Positions 1 to 7,140 are shown, numbered from the stretch's first letter. The stretch is 16,137 nucleotides of DNA from an uncultured Prevotella sp. (GCA_900770395.1 CAAGKM010000049.1:1-16137), one strand, 5' to 3'. Notes: generated from the sequence alone by a model not told the origin. A program made the numbers and translations.

Positions 1-25
1 CATTAAATCTTCTTTGTTCTTTCAT
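1..25 (-). CDS. Start of an unidentified phage early gene (partial)
   Basis: An ATG at 25-23 on the minus strand opens a frame reading MKEQRRFN before the window ends. It lies 2 nt after the stop codon of the preceding gene. The Shine-Dalgarno-like AGGAGGA is embedded in the last codons (Asp-Arg-Arg-Lys) of that gene, so the two are probably translated in tandem. SD motifs this strong are not typical of Bacteroides genes. Eight residues are too few to name a product; by position it is the next early gene of the Mu-like prophage. Confidence 0.6.
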
Positions 26-27
26 AC

Positions 28-672
28 TTATTTCCTCCTATCTTTTATATTGATGAAGTTCTGCACAACGGAACTGGCCGCAAGCTCACTTTTGCTGTAA
101 TAGACCAGCCCCGCCTTGCGATAACCGGTGATAAAGCCTTTACGTTGCCAGGCATTCAGCGTTTCACGACTGCATCCCACAAGTTCCGTCGCTTCCTTCT
201 GGCCGATGAAGTCGGCACGGTTGGTGTCCGGCAGCTTCTGATATTCGGCACGCTGACGGCGTTCTTTCAGCAAGTCCTCCACGAAGCCTTCCAGTTGCCT
301 GACCTTGCGTTTTAGGGCCTCGAATTCCTGCACGCTGACTGTCTGTTTCTCTCTCTTCCGCTTCGGCTCATCCATCGTTCCCAGTGCTCCTGCCGCCGCG
401 AAGTCCGCCGCCGTCATGCTCTGCACGTCCGGTATCAGCTCCTCCAGCCCGATGTGCCCGGCGGCAAACCGGGCGGCGTCGCGGGCGGCAAAGAATGCGG
501 CTTCATCCTTGGCTCCTTCGGGAACAGAAGTCACATAAGTGGCGAATACCCACGCCTCGTTTCTGCCTTCCTCCAGCGTAGCTGCCTGAAGCATGCTGAT
601 GCGGTCGCCTTTGTGACGGAGTATCGCCACTGCCTGCCTGATTTCCTGTTTCGTTCTCATATCGCTTTTCAT
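28..672 (-). CDS. Phage protein with C-terminal helix-turn-helix domain
   Basis: The product has 214 residues. Residues 112-143 are charged and predicted coiled coil. Residues about 156-197 resemble a MerR/excisionase-like HTH: IGQKEATELVGCSRETLNAW followed by a wing-like GYRKAGLVYYSKSEL. That C-terminal module is typical of small DNA-binding adaptors. The N-terminal half is Ala-rich and unrecognised. Two in-frame starts exist (672 and 660); both lie just downstream of the GemA-like gene, so co-transcription is likely. Its place after transposase, ATPases and GemA suggests a role in phage early regulation or transposition, but this is inferred from position. Confidence 0.75.
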   Translation of the reverse strand: MKSDMRTKQEIRQAVAILRHKGDRISMLQAATLEEGRNEAWVFATYVTSVPEGAKDEAAFFAARDAARFAAGHIGLEELIPDVQSMTAADFAAAGALGTMDEPKRKREKQTVSVQEFEALKRKVRQLEGFVEDLLKERRQRAEYQKLPDTNRADFIGQKEATELVGCSRETLNAWQRKGFITGYRKAGLVYYSKSELAASSVVQNFINIKDRRK

Positions 673-690
673 TCTTTAATTATTCATTCT

Positions 691-1152
691 TTAATTTGCC
701 TTGCCATTCTCCTTCCGTGCTATCGCCTCCAGTTGCTTCTTCACCTCCCGGAGTTCTCCCACATTCATCTGCCGGATGTTCTTACGGAACCGGCTGCGGC
801 TGCGTGCCCATACGTCTATCTTCGCCTTGTTCATCTGCCGGTCTTCCTCGGTGTCGGAGGGAAAATCCTTGTTCAGGAACGATATCTGCGAAGCCAGATA
901 GTAGATGGAACGGCATAATGTCCGTGCCTCTGCCAGCATCATCTTGCGCACCTGCTCATCATCCTGGTTCAAGCGGGAAAGCAGCAGCCGGGCCTCGGTC
1001 ATGGTGAGATACTTGCTGCTTGCCGTCCTGCCGGAAGTGAAGGAGGCGATGCACTCGTGACGCGCGTCGTCGTCCATGCCCAGCTTGTGGAAGGTGACGT
1101 GCAGGGCCTTGAGCTGCGCGGGGGTGACGGGTTTGTTGTCGGTTGTTCTCAT
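691..1152 (-). CDS. GemA/Gp16-like phage regulatory protein (DUF1018)
   Basis: This 153-residue protein resembles the Mu GemA/Gp16 family (DUF1018). Visible hallmarks are the N-terminal KALHVTFHKLGMDDDARHEC segment, where family members carry a helix then 'LGMDDDtYR', and a following SGRTASSKYLTMTEARLLL segment matching the family's 'gk.SakdLTeaEl..vl' pattern. In Mu, GemA is an early protein that modulates host gene expression and DNA topology. The gene sits 17 nt downstream of the second ATPase, within a compact minus-strand early operon. The C-terminal half is rich in Arg and Lys. Assignment is by motif recognition only. Confidence 0.8.
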   Translation of the reverse strand: MRTTDNKPVTPAQLKALHVTFHKLGMDDDARHECIASFTSGRTASSKYLTMTEARLLLSRLNQDDEQVRKMMLAEARTLCRSIYYLASQISFLNKDFPSDTEEDRQMNKAKIDVWARSRSRFRKNIRQMNVGELREVKKQLEAIARKENGKAN

Positions 1153-1169
1153 AAATCATAAATTTGAAA

Positions 1170-1832
1170 TTATAAATCCCTTACATCCTCTCCGTAATAT
1201 GCTGCTGCCTCTTCCGGCCACACATCGAAGTGACCCACCGGACCGATAAACCGTCCTTTGCTGAAAGCCCGCTTCCCTTCCACGTATATTTTCAGCGCGG
1301 CATCAAATGCCACCTTCTTTGCGACACGTCCGTCCGGATTCGTACCGCTGGCGTGGCTGATGAAAATAATCAGCTTATTACGGTACGCCTCCTTGATCTT
1401 GATGAACTGGGCATAGGTCAGTTGGGTATATTGAAGGCTGTCTATTACCACGAAGTCGGGAGACTTCTGACGCTTCATTCTCAGGCACAACTGGTCTATC
1501 GGTTCAACATCGAGCAGCAGGAACTTTCCGTTCACCTCCTGCATGTTGAAGCGCTTCAGGGAATTCTGCATCGTGAGGCAAGCACCTTCTTCCAGACTGT
1601 CGTATGCCACGCGGCCATACTTGCACAGTTCCTTGCACAACTGCATCACGAAAGAGGTCTTTCCGCTGCCGGTATTCCCCCAGATTATCCATATCCCCCG
1701 ACGTTCGGGCGTGCCAAAGGCATCGTACCATGCGCCGCTGAAAGGGAAAGTGTCGAATTTCATGCTCAACACCTCACGCACCCCTTTGGCGTTGCGGGCA
1801 AAGGTTTTGGCATCATTCACCACCTCACTCAT
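1170..1832 (-). CDS. P-loop ATPase of RecA/AAA type, phage early gene
   Basis: The 220-residue product has a clear Walker A motif, GNTGSGKTS (residues 52-60), and a Walker B-like FVVIDS (about 127-132). An FISHASG segment could be a sensor motif. The fold order suggests a RecA/RadA-like single ATPase domain. Its start codon overlaps the stop of the MuB-like gene by 4 nt (ATGA), implying translational coupling. Mu itself has one ATPase (MuB) in this position, so this is an extra ATPase next to the transposition machinery. It may act in DNA processing, target choice or replication; no specific substrate can be read from the sequence. Confidence 0.8.
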   Translation of the reverse strand: MSEVVNDAKTFARNAKGVREVLSMKFDTFPFSGAWYDAFGTPERRGIWIIWGNTGSGKTSFVMQLCKELCKYGRVAYDSLEEGACLTMQNSLKRFNMQEVNGKFLLLDVEPIDQLCLRMKRQKSPDFVVIDSLQYTQLTYAQFIKIKEAYRNKLIIFISHASGTNPDGRVAKKVAFDAALKIYVEGKRAFSKGRFIGPVGHFDVWPEEAAAYYGEDVRDL

Positions 1833-2722
1833 GCCTGCCCTCCTTTCATTCGTCTGGCTTCCTGAATGCGCTTGCAGGCATGTACTACGCGGCGTACCCT
1901 ACGAAGATCGTACTCACCCTGTGCCGCCTCTTTCTGCACGCATTTGATGTCTGCGGGGTTTGTCAGTCCGTTAGCCATGCAGATGGCGTACACATCCTGC
2001 TCCGTAGCTACATTGATATCGTAGAACTTGCGACCGATGCGGCTGTTGATCTCTTTGTAGCCTTTTTTATTGTAGCGCAGCCCGTTCTCTACCCGGCGCT
2101 TGATGTAGTCGGTAGAAAGGAAAATGATGCCGCTTTTGTTTTCCAGCCGGTTATAGATGGATATGAAGTAGCTGAACACACTGTCCGTCAGTTTATCGCC
2201 CTCGTCGAAGATGATAAGCGGGTTATTAAGAAAGGCAATCATGCTAATGGCATATTCCAGCATATCGCGCAAGTTGGTGCCGTCGGTAGGTGCACCCACC
2301 TGCTTGGCTATCTCGCGCACGAAGTCGCTCTTCTTCATGTCTTCACTGCAAAGGATGTAGAATACGTTCTTATGCGTGCGGCGGTACTCGATGGCGGCAG
2401 TGGTCTTTCCACAACCTGCATCGCCCACCACCCAAGTGGTGAGTTTATTGTTCTGCGCGTCGGTCATGGCAAAGGTCATGCGGCTGAAGGCTTCGCTCTC
2501 GGTCAGCGTCCAGCTCTCCATGCTATAGCCTATCTGCGAGGCGATGCGGCTGAACATGTCGTCGCTGATATTGGCGTACTTTGAGTTGCAGATTTGAGAT
2601 ACGGTACCGGCACTTACACCGTTCAGGCTCTCGCTGGCACGGTTCTGCGACGGGTAGTTGCCGCAATACTCTATCAGAGCGTCGCGGATGGCGTCTTTGT
2701 TTTTAACGGTTAATTCTTTCAT
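1829..2722 (-). CDS. MuB-like AAA+ ATPase, target-DNA activator
   Basis: This 297-residue protein matches the MuB/transposition-ATPase architecture. An N-terminal HTH-like region (residues about 20-60, with NGVSAGTVSQICNSKY) precedes a AAA+ domain with Walker A VGDAGCGKTT (about 99-108), Walker B LIIFDEGDKL (about 169-178) and a FLSTD sensor segment (about 201-205). MuB binds target DNA non-specifically, stimulates the transposase and gives target immunity. The gene follows the transposase by 36 nt, the same A-then-B order as in Mu. Its length is close to MuB (about 310 residues). Distinction from other AAA_22 ATPases rests on context. Confidence 0.88.
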   Translation of the reverse strand: MKELTVKNKDAIRDALIEYCGNYPSQNRASESLNGVSAGTVSQICNSKYANISDDMFSRIASQIGYSMESWTLTESEAFSRMTFAMTDAQNNKLTTWVVGDAGCGKTTAAIEYRRTHKNVFYILCSEDMKKSDFVREIAKQVGAPTDGTNLRDMLEYAISMIAFLNNPLIIFDEGDKLTDSVFSYFISIYNRLENKSGIIFLSTDYIKRRVENGLRYNKKGYKEINSRIGRKFYDINVATEQDVYAICMANGLTNPADIKCVQKEAAQGEYDLRRVRRVVHACKRIQEARRMKGGQA

Positions 2723-2758
2723 CGTTTGAATGGTATTTTATTGATTGTTGAACACTGT

Positions 2759-4876
2759 TTAATTCTGATTCAGATAGCTTCCGTACAAGTCCACATCCGT
2801 AATGCCGGACACTTGCTTGGTGTATTCGCCGGGAGTGGCGATGCCCACTTCTTCGGGTTCTTCTTCCTCAAGTTGGTTGTTGGGCAAGTAATTGCCCGGT
2901 CCCATACCATCGGGATATTCTACCGGAGCAGTGAGTGTTTCTTCTTCGTATTCGTCACGGTAAGCCTCCATTTTCTTTTCGGACACACCTACAGGGCGGG
3001 GGGTGCGTAGTTTGATATAGGCTTCGCCCTGGCAGTCATCGAGCAACAGTTCTTCGCAGGCGATGTAGTGTCCTGCCAGTGCACGCTTGTTGGCATGTAT
3101 CTGGGCGAAGAGTCGTTCGCTCTCTTCTTCTGTACGCTCGGCGGTGGCACGATGAATGCGTACTTTAGGCGTGGCGGTGGCGGCGTATTTCAGCCCGCCT
3201 TTGGCATCCACTTCCCACAGCTCGATGGCGTTCATATCCTGCGGGTCGTAGCGGTAGTGGAAACTGACGCCTACATGCCGCATGTGGAAGTTCATGTCCA
3301 CCAGCCCGTCTTCGCCATACACCATGTAGCGGTACTCCCGTTTGTTGAGTTCGAAGATAAAACCATGTTTGTTGTACTTCACGCTGTCTTTGGAGAAGAG
3401 CTTGAAGAGTTCCTGCACCTCATAGTCGTCCAGTGGCTCGGCATTGGGGCTGTTGAGGGTGGTGTACATCTCCATGCGGGTCATTCCGGTTTCGGAAGTG
3501 GGATGCTCCATGCGGTTCCACTCTTCGCGGCACGCCAGGTATTGCTCTTTCACTTCCTCCAGTGTGGGGAGTTGGGAGATATTCTTCATGATCAGCTCTA
3601 TATTGGCGTGGCTGTTCTCCTTCTTGGCAGTGATATTCTGCCCGGTGAAGTTGTACAGTCTGTGCAATACCTGCATCTGGAAACGTCCGAAGGCACTCTC
3701 TATGCTCTTGGACTGTCCGTTGTGGGGCATCGTGGTCTTGTGCAGGTGGCAGATGGATTTGAAGAAGGCTTTAGCCTCGGGCCTCTTGTGTCCGCCCTGG
3801 TTGTCGGTCACAATCTCGTAGGGTTTCACCTTCCAGGTCTCCAAGGCCATACGGTAGGCATCGTACTGGGTGGCGAAGTTCTCGGCACCGAAGCTGTAGC
3901 CCAGGAACATTTCCGTACAGGCATCCATCACCTCGTACACGTCGATGGTGCGTGCCACCATACGCTTGTTCTTGGCATCGTATGCCTTGTAGTAGAGGTT
4001 GAGCTTCGTACCGTCACCATACCACAAGGTATTGGGCATCTTGGGCAGCTTGGTATCGAACTGTGGCATGAATTCGTTCTTGAAGGCAATCTCGCCATGA
4101 ACGGCACCATACCACCACAGTTTGACGGCTGTCTTATAGAGGTAGTTGATAACGGTCTGGGGAGATTCGATGGTCTTCCAGCCTTTCTCTTCGGCTTGGC
4201 GGTTGTATTCCTTGAATATCTGCATGTCGGTATAGACGGGGAATACGCTGCGTTTCAGCTTGATGAGCAGACGACCTTCTTTAGGCCCTATCTTGCGGGC
4301 TGCCTGGTTGCCGGAATTACCGTTTACAAGCACTTGGTAGCCCTCTTCTTTATAGGCTTTGTACTTCTCCAGCAGGCGAGGTCTGCTTTGGGGTAGTGAG
4401 TGCTCATGGCATTCGCGAAGCTTCTCGCAAAGCTCTACAACCGTGTCGCGTACCCACTTTTTATGATTGAAACCATTGGCATTGTGCCGGGCTGTCATGC
4501 TCTTTTCCTGTGCTACCATGGCATTGAGCACCTTGGCGTTCAATACATATTCCACCTGCTTGTCGTAGCTGATGGCAGGGGTATAGGTGCGGAAGAATTC
4601 TACCGCTTTGCTGTCGCTTTTCAATCGTTCGTCCATCGGGGGGAGTTGTTGTTTTTTGAGTTGTTCTTTGGCATCAGGTAATTTTTCTTCTACTATAGAG
4701 CGAAGTGCATCAGACAGGCTTTCGTATGCCACGAACACCTTGCGTCCGTTACCGCCTTTCTGCAGAACCCGGAACTTGTGTTCACGGACATGCTTGTCAA
4801 AATTGGACTTGCTCATGATACCGCTTCCTACCAAATCTTCGAAGGTTACACAAAGTGTCTTTCCAAACATTTCCAT
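2759..4876 (-). CDS. Mu-like DDE transposase (MuA family)
   Basis: The 705-residue protein carries an rve-type catalytic core. Candidate catalytic residues are Asp288 (LWYGDGT), Asp358 (EIVTDNQ) and Glu393 (SKSIESAFGRF), giving D-69-D-34-E spacing (DD35E). The N-terminal 50 residues resemble the MuA/Mor-type winged DNA-binding region, and residues 430 onward would be the beta-barrel and C-terminal ATPase-contacting part. MuA-class enzymes bind phage ends, cut and strand-transfer them, driving both integration and replicative transposition. MuA is 663 residues, so the size fits. The acidic C-terminus (EEEEPEE) is notable. Two Met codons (4876, 4870) could serve as start. Confidence 0.93.
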   Translation of the reverse strand: MEMFGKTLCVTFEDLVGSGIMSKSNFDKHVREHKFRVLQKGGNGRKVFVAYESLSDALRSIVEEKLPDAKEQLKKQQLPPMDERLKSDSKAVEFFRTYTPAISYDKQVEYVLNAKVLNAMVAQEKSMTARHNANGFNHKKWVRDTVVELCEKLRECHEHSLPQSRPRLLEKYKAYKEEGYQVLVNGNSGNQAARKIGPKEGRLLIKLKRSVFPVYTDMQIFKEYNRQAEEKGWKTIESPQTVINYLYKTAVKLWWYGAVHGEIAFKNEFMPQFDTKLPKMPNTLWYGDGTKLNLYYKAYDAKNKRMVARTIDVYEVMDACTEMFLGYSFGAENFATQYDAYRMALETWKVKPYEIVTDNQGGHKRPEAKAFFKSICHLHKTTMPHNGQSKSIESAFGRFQMQVLHRLYNFTGQNITAKKENSHANIELIMKNISQLPTLEEVKEQYLACREEWNRMEHPTSETGMTRMEMYTTLNSPNAEPLDDYEVQELFKLFSKDSVKYNKHGFIFELNKREYRYMVYGEDGLVDMNFHMRHVGVSFHYRYDPQDMNAIELWEVDAKGGLKYAATATPKVRIHRATAERTEEESERLFAQIHANKRALAGHYIACEELLLDDCQGEAYIKLRTPRPVGVSEKKMEAYRDEYEEETLTAPVEYPDGMGPGNYLPNNQLEEEEPEEVGIATPGEYTKQVSGITDVDLYGSYLNQN

Positions 4877-4943
4877 AATCAGAAACTTTTCTTGTTTAAC
4901 TTGCGCCAGGCTCCGGCATCGAACCGGAGCGAAAGCCGCCCCA

Positions 4944-5132
4944 TCATATAAGGTTCTTTTCCTGCTCTTTATCCGGCGTGTACATCGAAATAGCCACGAT
5001 GACTGATAATACGATGATTACAAACGCATTCCGGCTGTCCGCATCCGTTGCGTCCACATTGGTTCCAAGCCACATGCCATAGGTCATGCCCACGGCCACG
5101 GCAATCTTCTGAATCGTTCTCCAGGTTTTCAT
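4944..5132 (-). CDS. Small two-TM membrane protein, phage early region
   Basis: This 62-residue protein has a first hydrophobic segment at about residues 9-25 (IAVAVGMTYGMWLG) and a second at about 36-52 (AFVIIVLSVIVAISMYT), followed by a charged tail (TPDKEQEKN). It therefore looks like a hairpin inner-membrane protein. It sits between a small acidic gene and the transposase on the same strand. No family is recognised. Small membrane proteins in prophage early regions can act in superinfection exclusion, but nothing here proves it. Confidence 0.6.
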   Translation of the reverse strand: MKTWRTIQKIAVAVGMTYGMWLGTNVDATDADSRNAFVIIVLSVIVAISMYTPDKEQEKNLI

Positions 5133-5144
5133 ATCTTGTAAAGT

Positions 5145-5357
5145 TTAAAAGTTCTGTTCAATGAAATCATCCAAATCGTAAAACACGGTAATACCATCGG
5201 GTAACATGAGCGGTTCCACCGGATCATCCGCACCGGAGTATTCCACATCGAAACACACATGGTCATCCTCCGAATACAGCATGGCGCTGTGCTTCGCCAT
5301 CAGTTCCCGCAAATCCTGCAGAAACGCCACTTCTTTTTCTGTCAATTTTCTATCCAT
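5145..5357 (-). CDS. Small acidic hypothetical protein
   Basis: The product has 70 residues and is strongly acidic, with a helical N-terminus (KLTEKEVAFLQDLRELMAKH) and a C-terminal half rich in Asp/Glu ending FYDLDDFIEQNF. The start is preceded by an A-rich stretch of the type Bacteroides uses in place of a strong Shine-Dalgarno. It lies 12 nt upstream of the small membrane gene, so the pair is probably co-transcribed. Function unknown; the acidity could suit a DNA-mimic or protein-binding role, which is speculation. Confidence 0.6.
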   Translation of the reverse strand: MDRKLTEKEVAFLQDLRELMAKHSAMLYSEDDHVCFDVEYSGADDPVEPLMLPDGITVFYDLDDFIEQNF

Positions 5358-5421
5358 ATCTTTTTTTCTTTAATTTCAGTTGAAAAATCTATCCCTATTC
5401 ATCCCGAACCGGAACAGTTTC

Positions 5422-5435
5422 GCTACATTTGTAGC
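5422..5435 (+). promoter_or_regulatory. Promoter -7 box inside a palindrome, for the 5461 gene
   Basis: TACATTTG at 5424-5431 matches the Bacteroides -7 consensus TAnnTTTG. It is embedded in a perfect palindrome, GCTAC-ATTT-GTAGC (5422-5435), that could be an operator. It lies 29 nt before the ATG at 5461. No convincing -33 element is seen at the usual distance. The 12-mer TACATTTGTAGC recurs at 6462-6473 before the repressor gene. Confidence 0.55.
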
Positions 5436-5460
5436 ATCATCTAACTAAAAGTATATTGTC

Positions 5461-5982
5461 ATGAATAATAATGTCAAGGATGCCCTTCGTAACTACAAGA
5501 GATATAAAACCAGAGCGCATATTTTAGACGTGATAGCCATGTTCCCGGGAAAAGATCCCTATTTTTATTGGGATGTCGCAGGGCAATCTACCGACAGAAC
5601 TTTGTATCGCAAGACCAATATTGTTGAGTTTAATTTAGACTTTCAATATTTGGTTACCGTTGGTTACATTCAACACGACAAGGACAACAATGTGATGTCT
5701 CTTACTGACATTGGCATACAAGCCTTACGGGATTGCACTTTGCCCAATTTAGCCTTGGCCGCATACAACAATTATTTGAACCTAAAACTTCAACGTTTGA
5801 CCGTTATTATTTCAATGATATCGTTAGTGATAAGCATGATATCACTAACGATAGGATGCTTAAAGCCAAGGGAAACCAACCAGAATCGACCATGTCAAGC
5901 AGCCGAAAAACAAACATTTGTAATCGGGAAGGATACTTTCCATGTTTCGCCTTATAAAACTCCTCAAATAGAGTCCGAGTAG
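5461..5982 (+). CDS. Winged-helix-like protein with one membrane anchor
   Basis: This 173-residue plus-strand gene lies inside an otherwise minus-strand early region and has its own promoter. Residues about 15-90 look like a small winged-helix or effector-reader fold (RAHILDVIAMFPGKDPYFYW, then LVTVGYIQHDKDNNVMSLTDIGI, typical of a wing plus recognition helix). A single hydrophobic segment follows (about 112-133) and then a polar tail, so the N-terminal domain would be membrane-tethered. The TM codons overlap a perfect inverted repeat. Its 3' part overlaps the minus-strand gene at 5807-5995. A lysogeny-expressed 'moron' role is possible; the family is unrecognised. Confidence 0.7.
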   Translation: MNNNVKDALRNYKRYKTRAHILDVIAMFPGKDPYFYWDVAGQSTDRTLYRKTNIVEFNLDFQYLVTVGYIQHDKDNNVMSLTDIGIQALRDCTLPNLALAAYNNYLNLKLQRLTVIISMISLVISMISLTIGCLKPRETNQNRPCQAAEKQTFVIGKDTFHVSPYKTPQIESE

Positions 5983-5995
5983 AGTTTCTATCCAT
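5807..5995 (-). CDS. Small membrane protein antisense to the 5461 gene
   Basis: This 62-residue frame starts 13 nt after the stop of the upstream minus-strand gene (6009), so it fits as third gene of the early operon. It has a basic, polar N-terminus (TLFEEFYKAKHGKYPSRLQM) and a C-terminal hydrophobic segment (about 40-60) with repeated I/L-S motifs. Small Bacteroidales proteins with such C-terminal repeats are common, from memory. It overlaps the 3' end of the plus-strand gene by 176 nt, so one of the two may be a shadow. I keep both because each has independent context support. Confidence 0.5.
   Translation of the reverse strand: MDRNSTRTLFEEFYKAKHGKYPSRLQMFVFRLLDMVDSGWFPLALSILSLVISCLSLTISLK
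5819..5853. repeat. Perfect 14-bp inverted repeat, 7-nt spacer
   Basis: TATCGTTAGTGATA (5819-5832) is followed by a 7-nt spacer and its exact reverse complement TATCACTAACGATA (5840-5853). It lies within coding sequence on both strands. It could form a transcript hairpin or be a protein-binding site. There is no T-run, so it is not a classical terminator. Confidence 0.9.
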
Positions 5996-6008
5996 ACCAT
6001 TTATAAAG

Positions 6009-6209
6009 TTATCGTTTCGTCTTATTTATCACTGCCTCGCTATCCACCTTTAGTGGAGTGACAATCACCGCATAAGCTACAGAATAGCCTCTCACAATAT
6101 TTTTCTCTCTTTGCTCTGCAACGTATGCACTGGCGTCACGCCACGCATCTTCTTTCGTATCTCTTACGAAAATCACAGGATCTTCTTGGGTCAGTGTCAG
6201 TTTTTTCAT
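6009..6209 (-). CDS. Small hypothetical protein, phage early region
   Basis: The product has 66 residues, mixed charge, no membrane segment and no recognised motif. It reads MKKLTLTQEDPVIFVRDTKE at the start and is predicted alpha/beta. It lies 18 nt downstream of the Ner-like gene and 13 nt upstream of the small membrane gene, on the same strand, so it belongs to the early operon. The start is supported by an A-rich leader. Function unknown. Confidence 0.6.
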   Translation of the reverse strand: MKKLTLTQEDPVIFVRDTKEDAWRDASAYVAEQREKNIVRGYSVAYAVIVTPLKVDSEAVINKTKR

Positions 6210-6227
6210 TCTCTATATTTTAAAGGG

Positions 6228-6437
6228 TTATTTATCTATTACTTCCATATTCACCGGTTTCCCGTATATCTCCTTATAAGTCTGTATCACCTTGTCACTT
6301 TGTGGACCTCTCAGTCCGCGGACAATAGCGTTATACACCGTTTTCTCGCTTACTCCGGCTGCTTTTGCCACAACCTTTTTAAAACCTACCGGCGGTTTCA
6401 ATGGCAATTCGTACTCTTTGATTATTACTGTCTTCAT
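6228..6437 (-). CDS. Small HTH regulator, Cro/Ner-like
   Basis: This 69-residue basic protein contains a likely helix-turn-helix at residues about 19-42 (GFKKVVAKAAGVSEKTVYNA, then IVRGLRGPQSDKV), typical of Cro/Ner or small XRE proteins. It is the first gene of the minus-strand early operon and is divergent from the repressor at 6555. In Mu, Ner occupies this place and turns down both early and repressor promoters. Two palindromes between the two genes are candidate operators. The role is inferred from size, fold and position. Confidence 0.7.
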   Translation of the reverse strand: MKTVIIKEYELPLKPPVGFKKVVAKAAGVSEKTVYNAIVRGLRGPQSDKVIQTYKEIYGKPVNMEVIDK

Positions 6438-6461
6438 ATATCATTATTTGATTTTCTTTTG

Positions 6462-6469
6462 TACATTTG
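6462..6469 (+). promoter_or_regulatory. Predicted repressor promoter (-7 box)
   Basis: TACATTTG fits the Bacteroides -7 consensus, with an expected start near 6476 and an 80-nt leader to the ATG at 6555. No good -33 is seen. It faces the minus-strand promoter at 6497-6528. Confidence 0.5.
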
Positions 6470-6472
6470 TAG

Positions 6473-6492
6473 CGTTACCTCTTTTGGTAACG
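6473..6492. promoter_or_regulatory. Palindromic operator candidate 1
   Basis: CGTTACC (6473-6479) and GGTAACG (6486-6492) form a perfect 7-bp inverted repeat with a 6-nt spacer. It sits exactly between two opposed -7 boxes and covers both predicted start sites, so a bound HTH dimer could block both promoters. Confidence 0.7.
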
Positions 6493-6496
6493 GCAG

Positions 6497-6528
6497 CAAA
6501 GTAAACCATTTTGGTTTATATATGCAAG
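6497..6528 (-). promoter_or_regulatory. Predicted early promoter
   Basis: On the minus strand TTACTTTG (6504-6497) is one mismatch from TAnnTTTG and is preceded, 20 nt upstream, by CTTG (6528-6525). The expected start is near 6490, upstream of the Ner-like gene (ATG at 6437). Confidence 0.5.
6502..6518. promoter_or_regulatory. Palindromic operator candidate 2
   Basis: TAAACCA-TTT-TGGTTTA is a perfect 7-bp inverted repeat with a 3-nt spacer. It overlaps the -7 box and spacer of the predicted early promoter. Its ACC...GGT core resembles that of operator candidate 1 but the half-site spacing differs by one base. Confidence 0.7.
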
Positions 6529-6554
6529 AAAATATAAATCTTTTTGCGTTATAA

Positions 6555-7019
6555 ATGGAAAATATAGCCTCATTGAAAGAGAAATGGTTCAAGAAAGAAG
6601 TTGAACGATTAGCTAATGAAGGGGTGTCTAAAGCTGATATAGCAAGAGCTTTAGACATTAAGCCACAGTATCTTAACTCCGTATTAAATGGAAGTAGGGG
6701 GCTTGCAGATACCTTCCTTGATAAATTTATCGAGGCATACAATATAAATCAATTTGATTTATTGCCACACGACGGAGACTCCACCATCTCTACTGTATCA
6801 TTGCGTTTCATGGAGAAGCTTGATGAGAAAGATGCCAAAATCGACCACCTCCAGTCCGAACTCCGTGCGATGACCGAGGAACTCGCCACCCTCAAAGCCA
6901 AATACCCCGAATCCTCCACCTCTCATCCTGAGGGTTTAGGTCCTGCGAAGACTGCTTCTACAAAGAAACATTCTCCGCAGCCCGATGCCGACAATGCAAC
7001 ATCTGCCAATGCCCAATAA
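6555..7019 (+). CDS. Phage repressor-like protein, HTH plus coiled coil
   Basis: The 154-residue product has an N-terminal XRE-type HTH (about residues 12-55: EVERLANEGVSKADIARALD then PQYLNSVLNGSRG). A predicted coiled coil follows at about 85-115 (MEKLDEKDAKIDHLQSELRA), then a low-complexity Pro/Ser/Thr/Lys tail. It is divergent from the early operon and separated from it by two palindromes, the arrangement expected of a lysogeny repressor. The coiled coil would allow oligomerisation. There is no S24 peptidase domain, so induction by RecA-mediated self-cleavage is unlikely; Mu repressor also lacks one. Function is inferred from fold and position. Confidence 0.72.
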   Translation: MENIASLKEKWFKKEVERLANEGVSKADIARALDIKPQYLNSVLNGSRGLADTFLDKFIEAYNINQFDLLPHDGDSTISTVSLRFMEKLDEKDAKIDHLQSELRAMTEELATLKAKYPESSTSHPEGLGPAKTASTKKHSPQPDADNATSANAQ

Positions 7020-7140
7020 CAGAGTATTCAAGCAGTAATTAATAACCAATTAAATTAAAATCATAGTAATAAACATACTAAATCTGTCATTTAACACGTT
7101 TACAAAAGCTCTTGAGATTAGCTATTTTGACTTTTTTGAT

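Noticed and set aside
1880..2584. Plus-strand frame opposite the MuB-like gene
   Set aside because: The minus strand carries Walker A and B motifs; the plus translation shows no recognisable protein features.
3068..4396. Long plus-strand open frame (442 codons) opposite the transposase
   Set aside because: It lies fully antisense to a gene with clear catalytic motifs; its His/Val/Gly-rich translation has no domain and mirrors the codon bias of the real strand.
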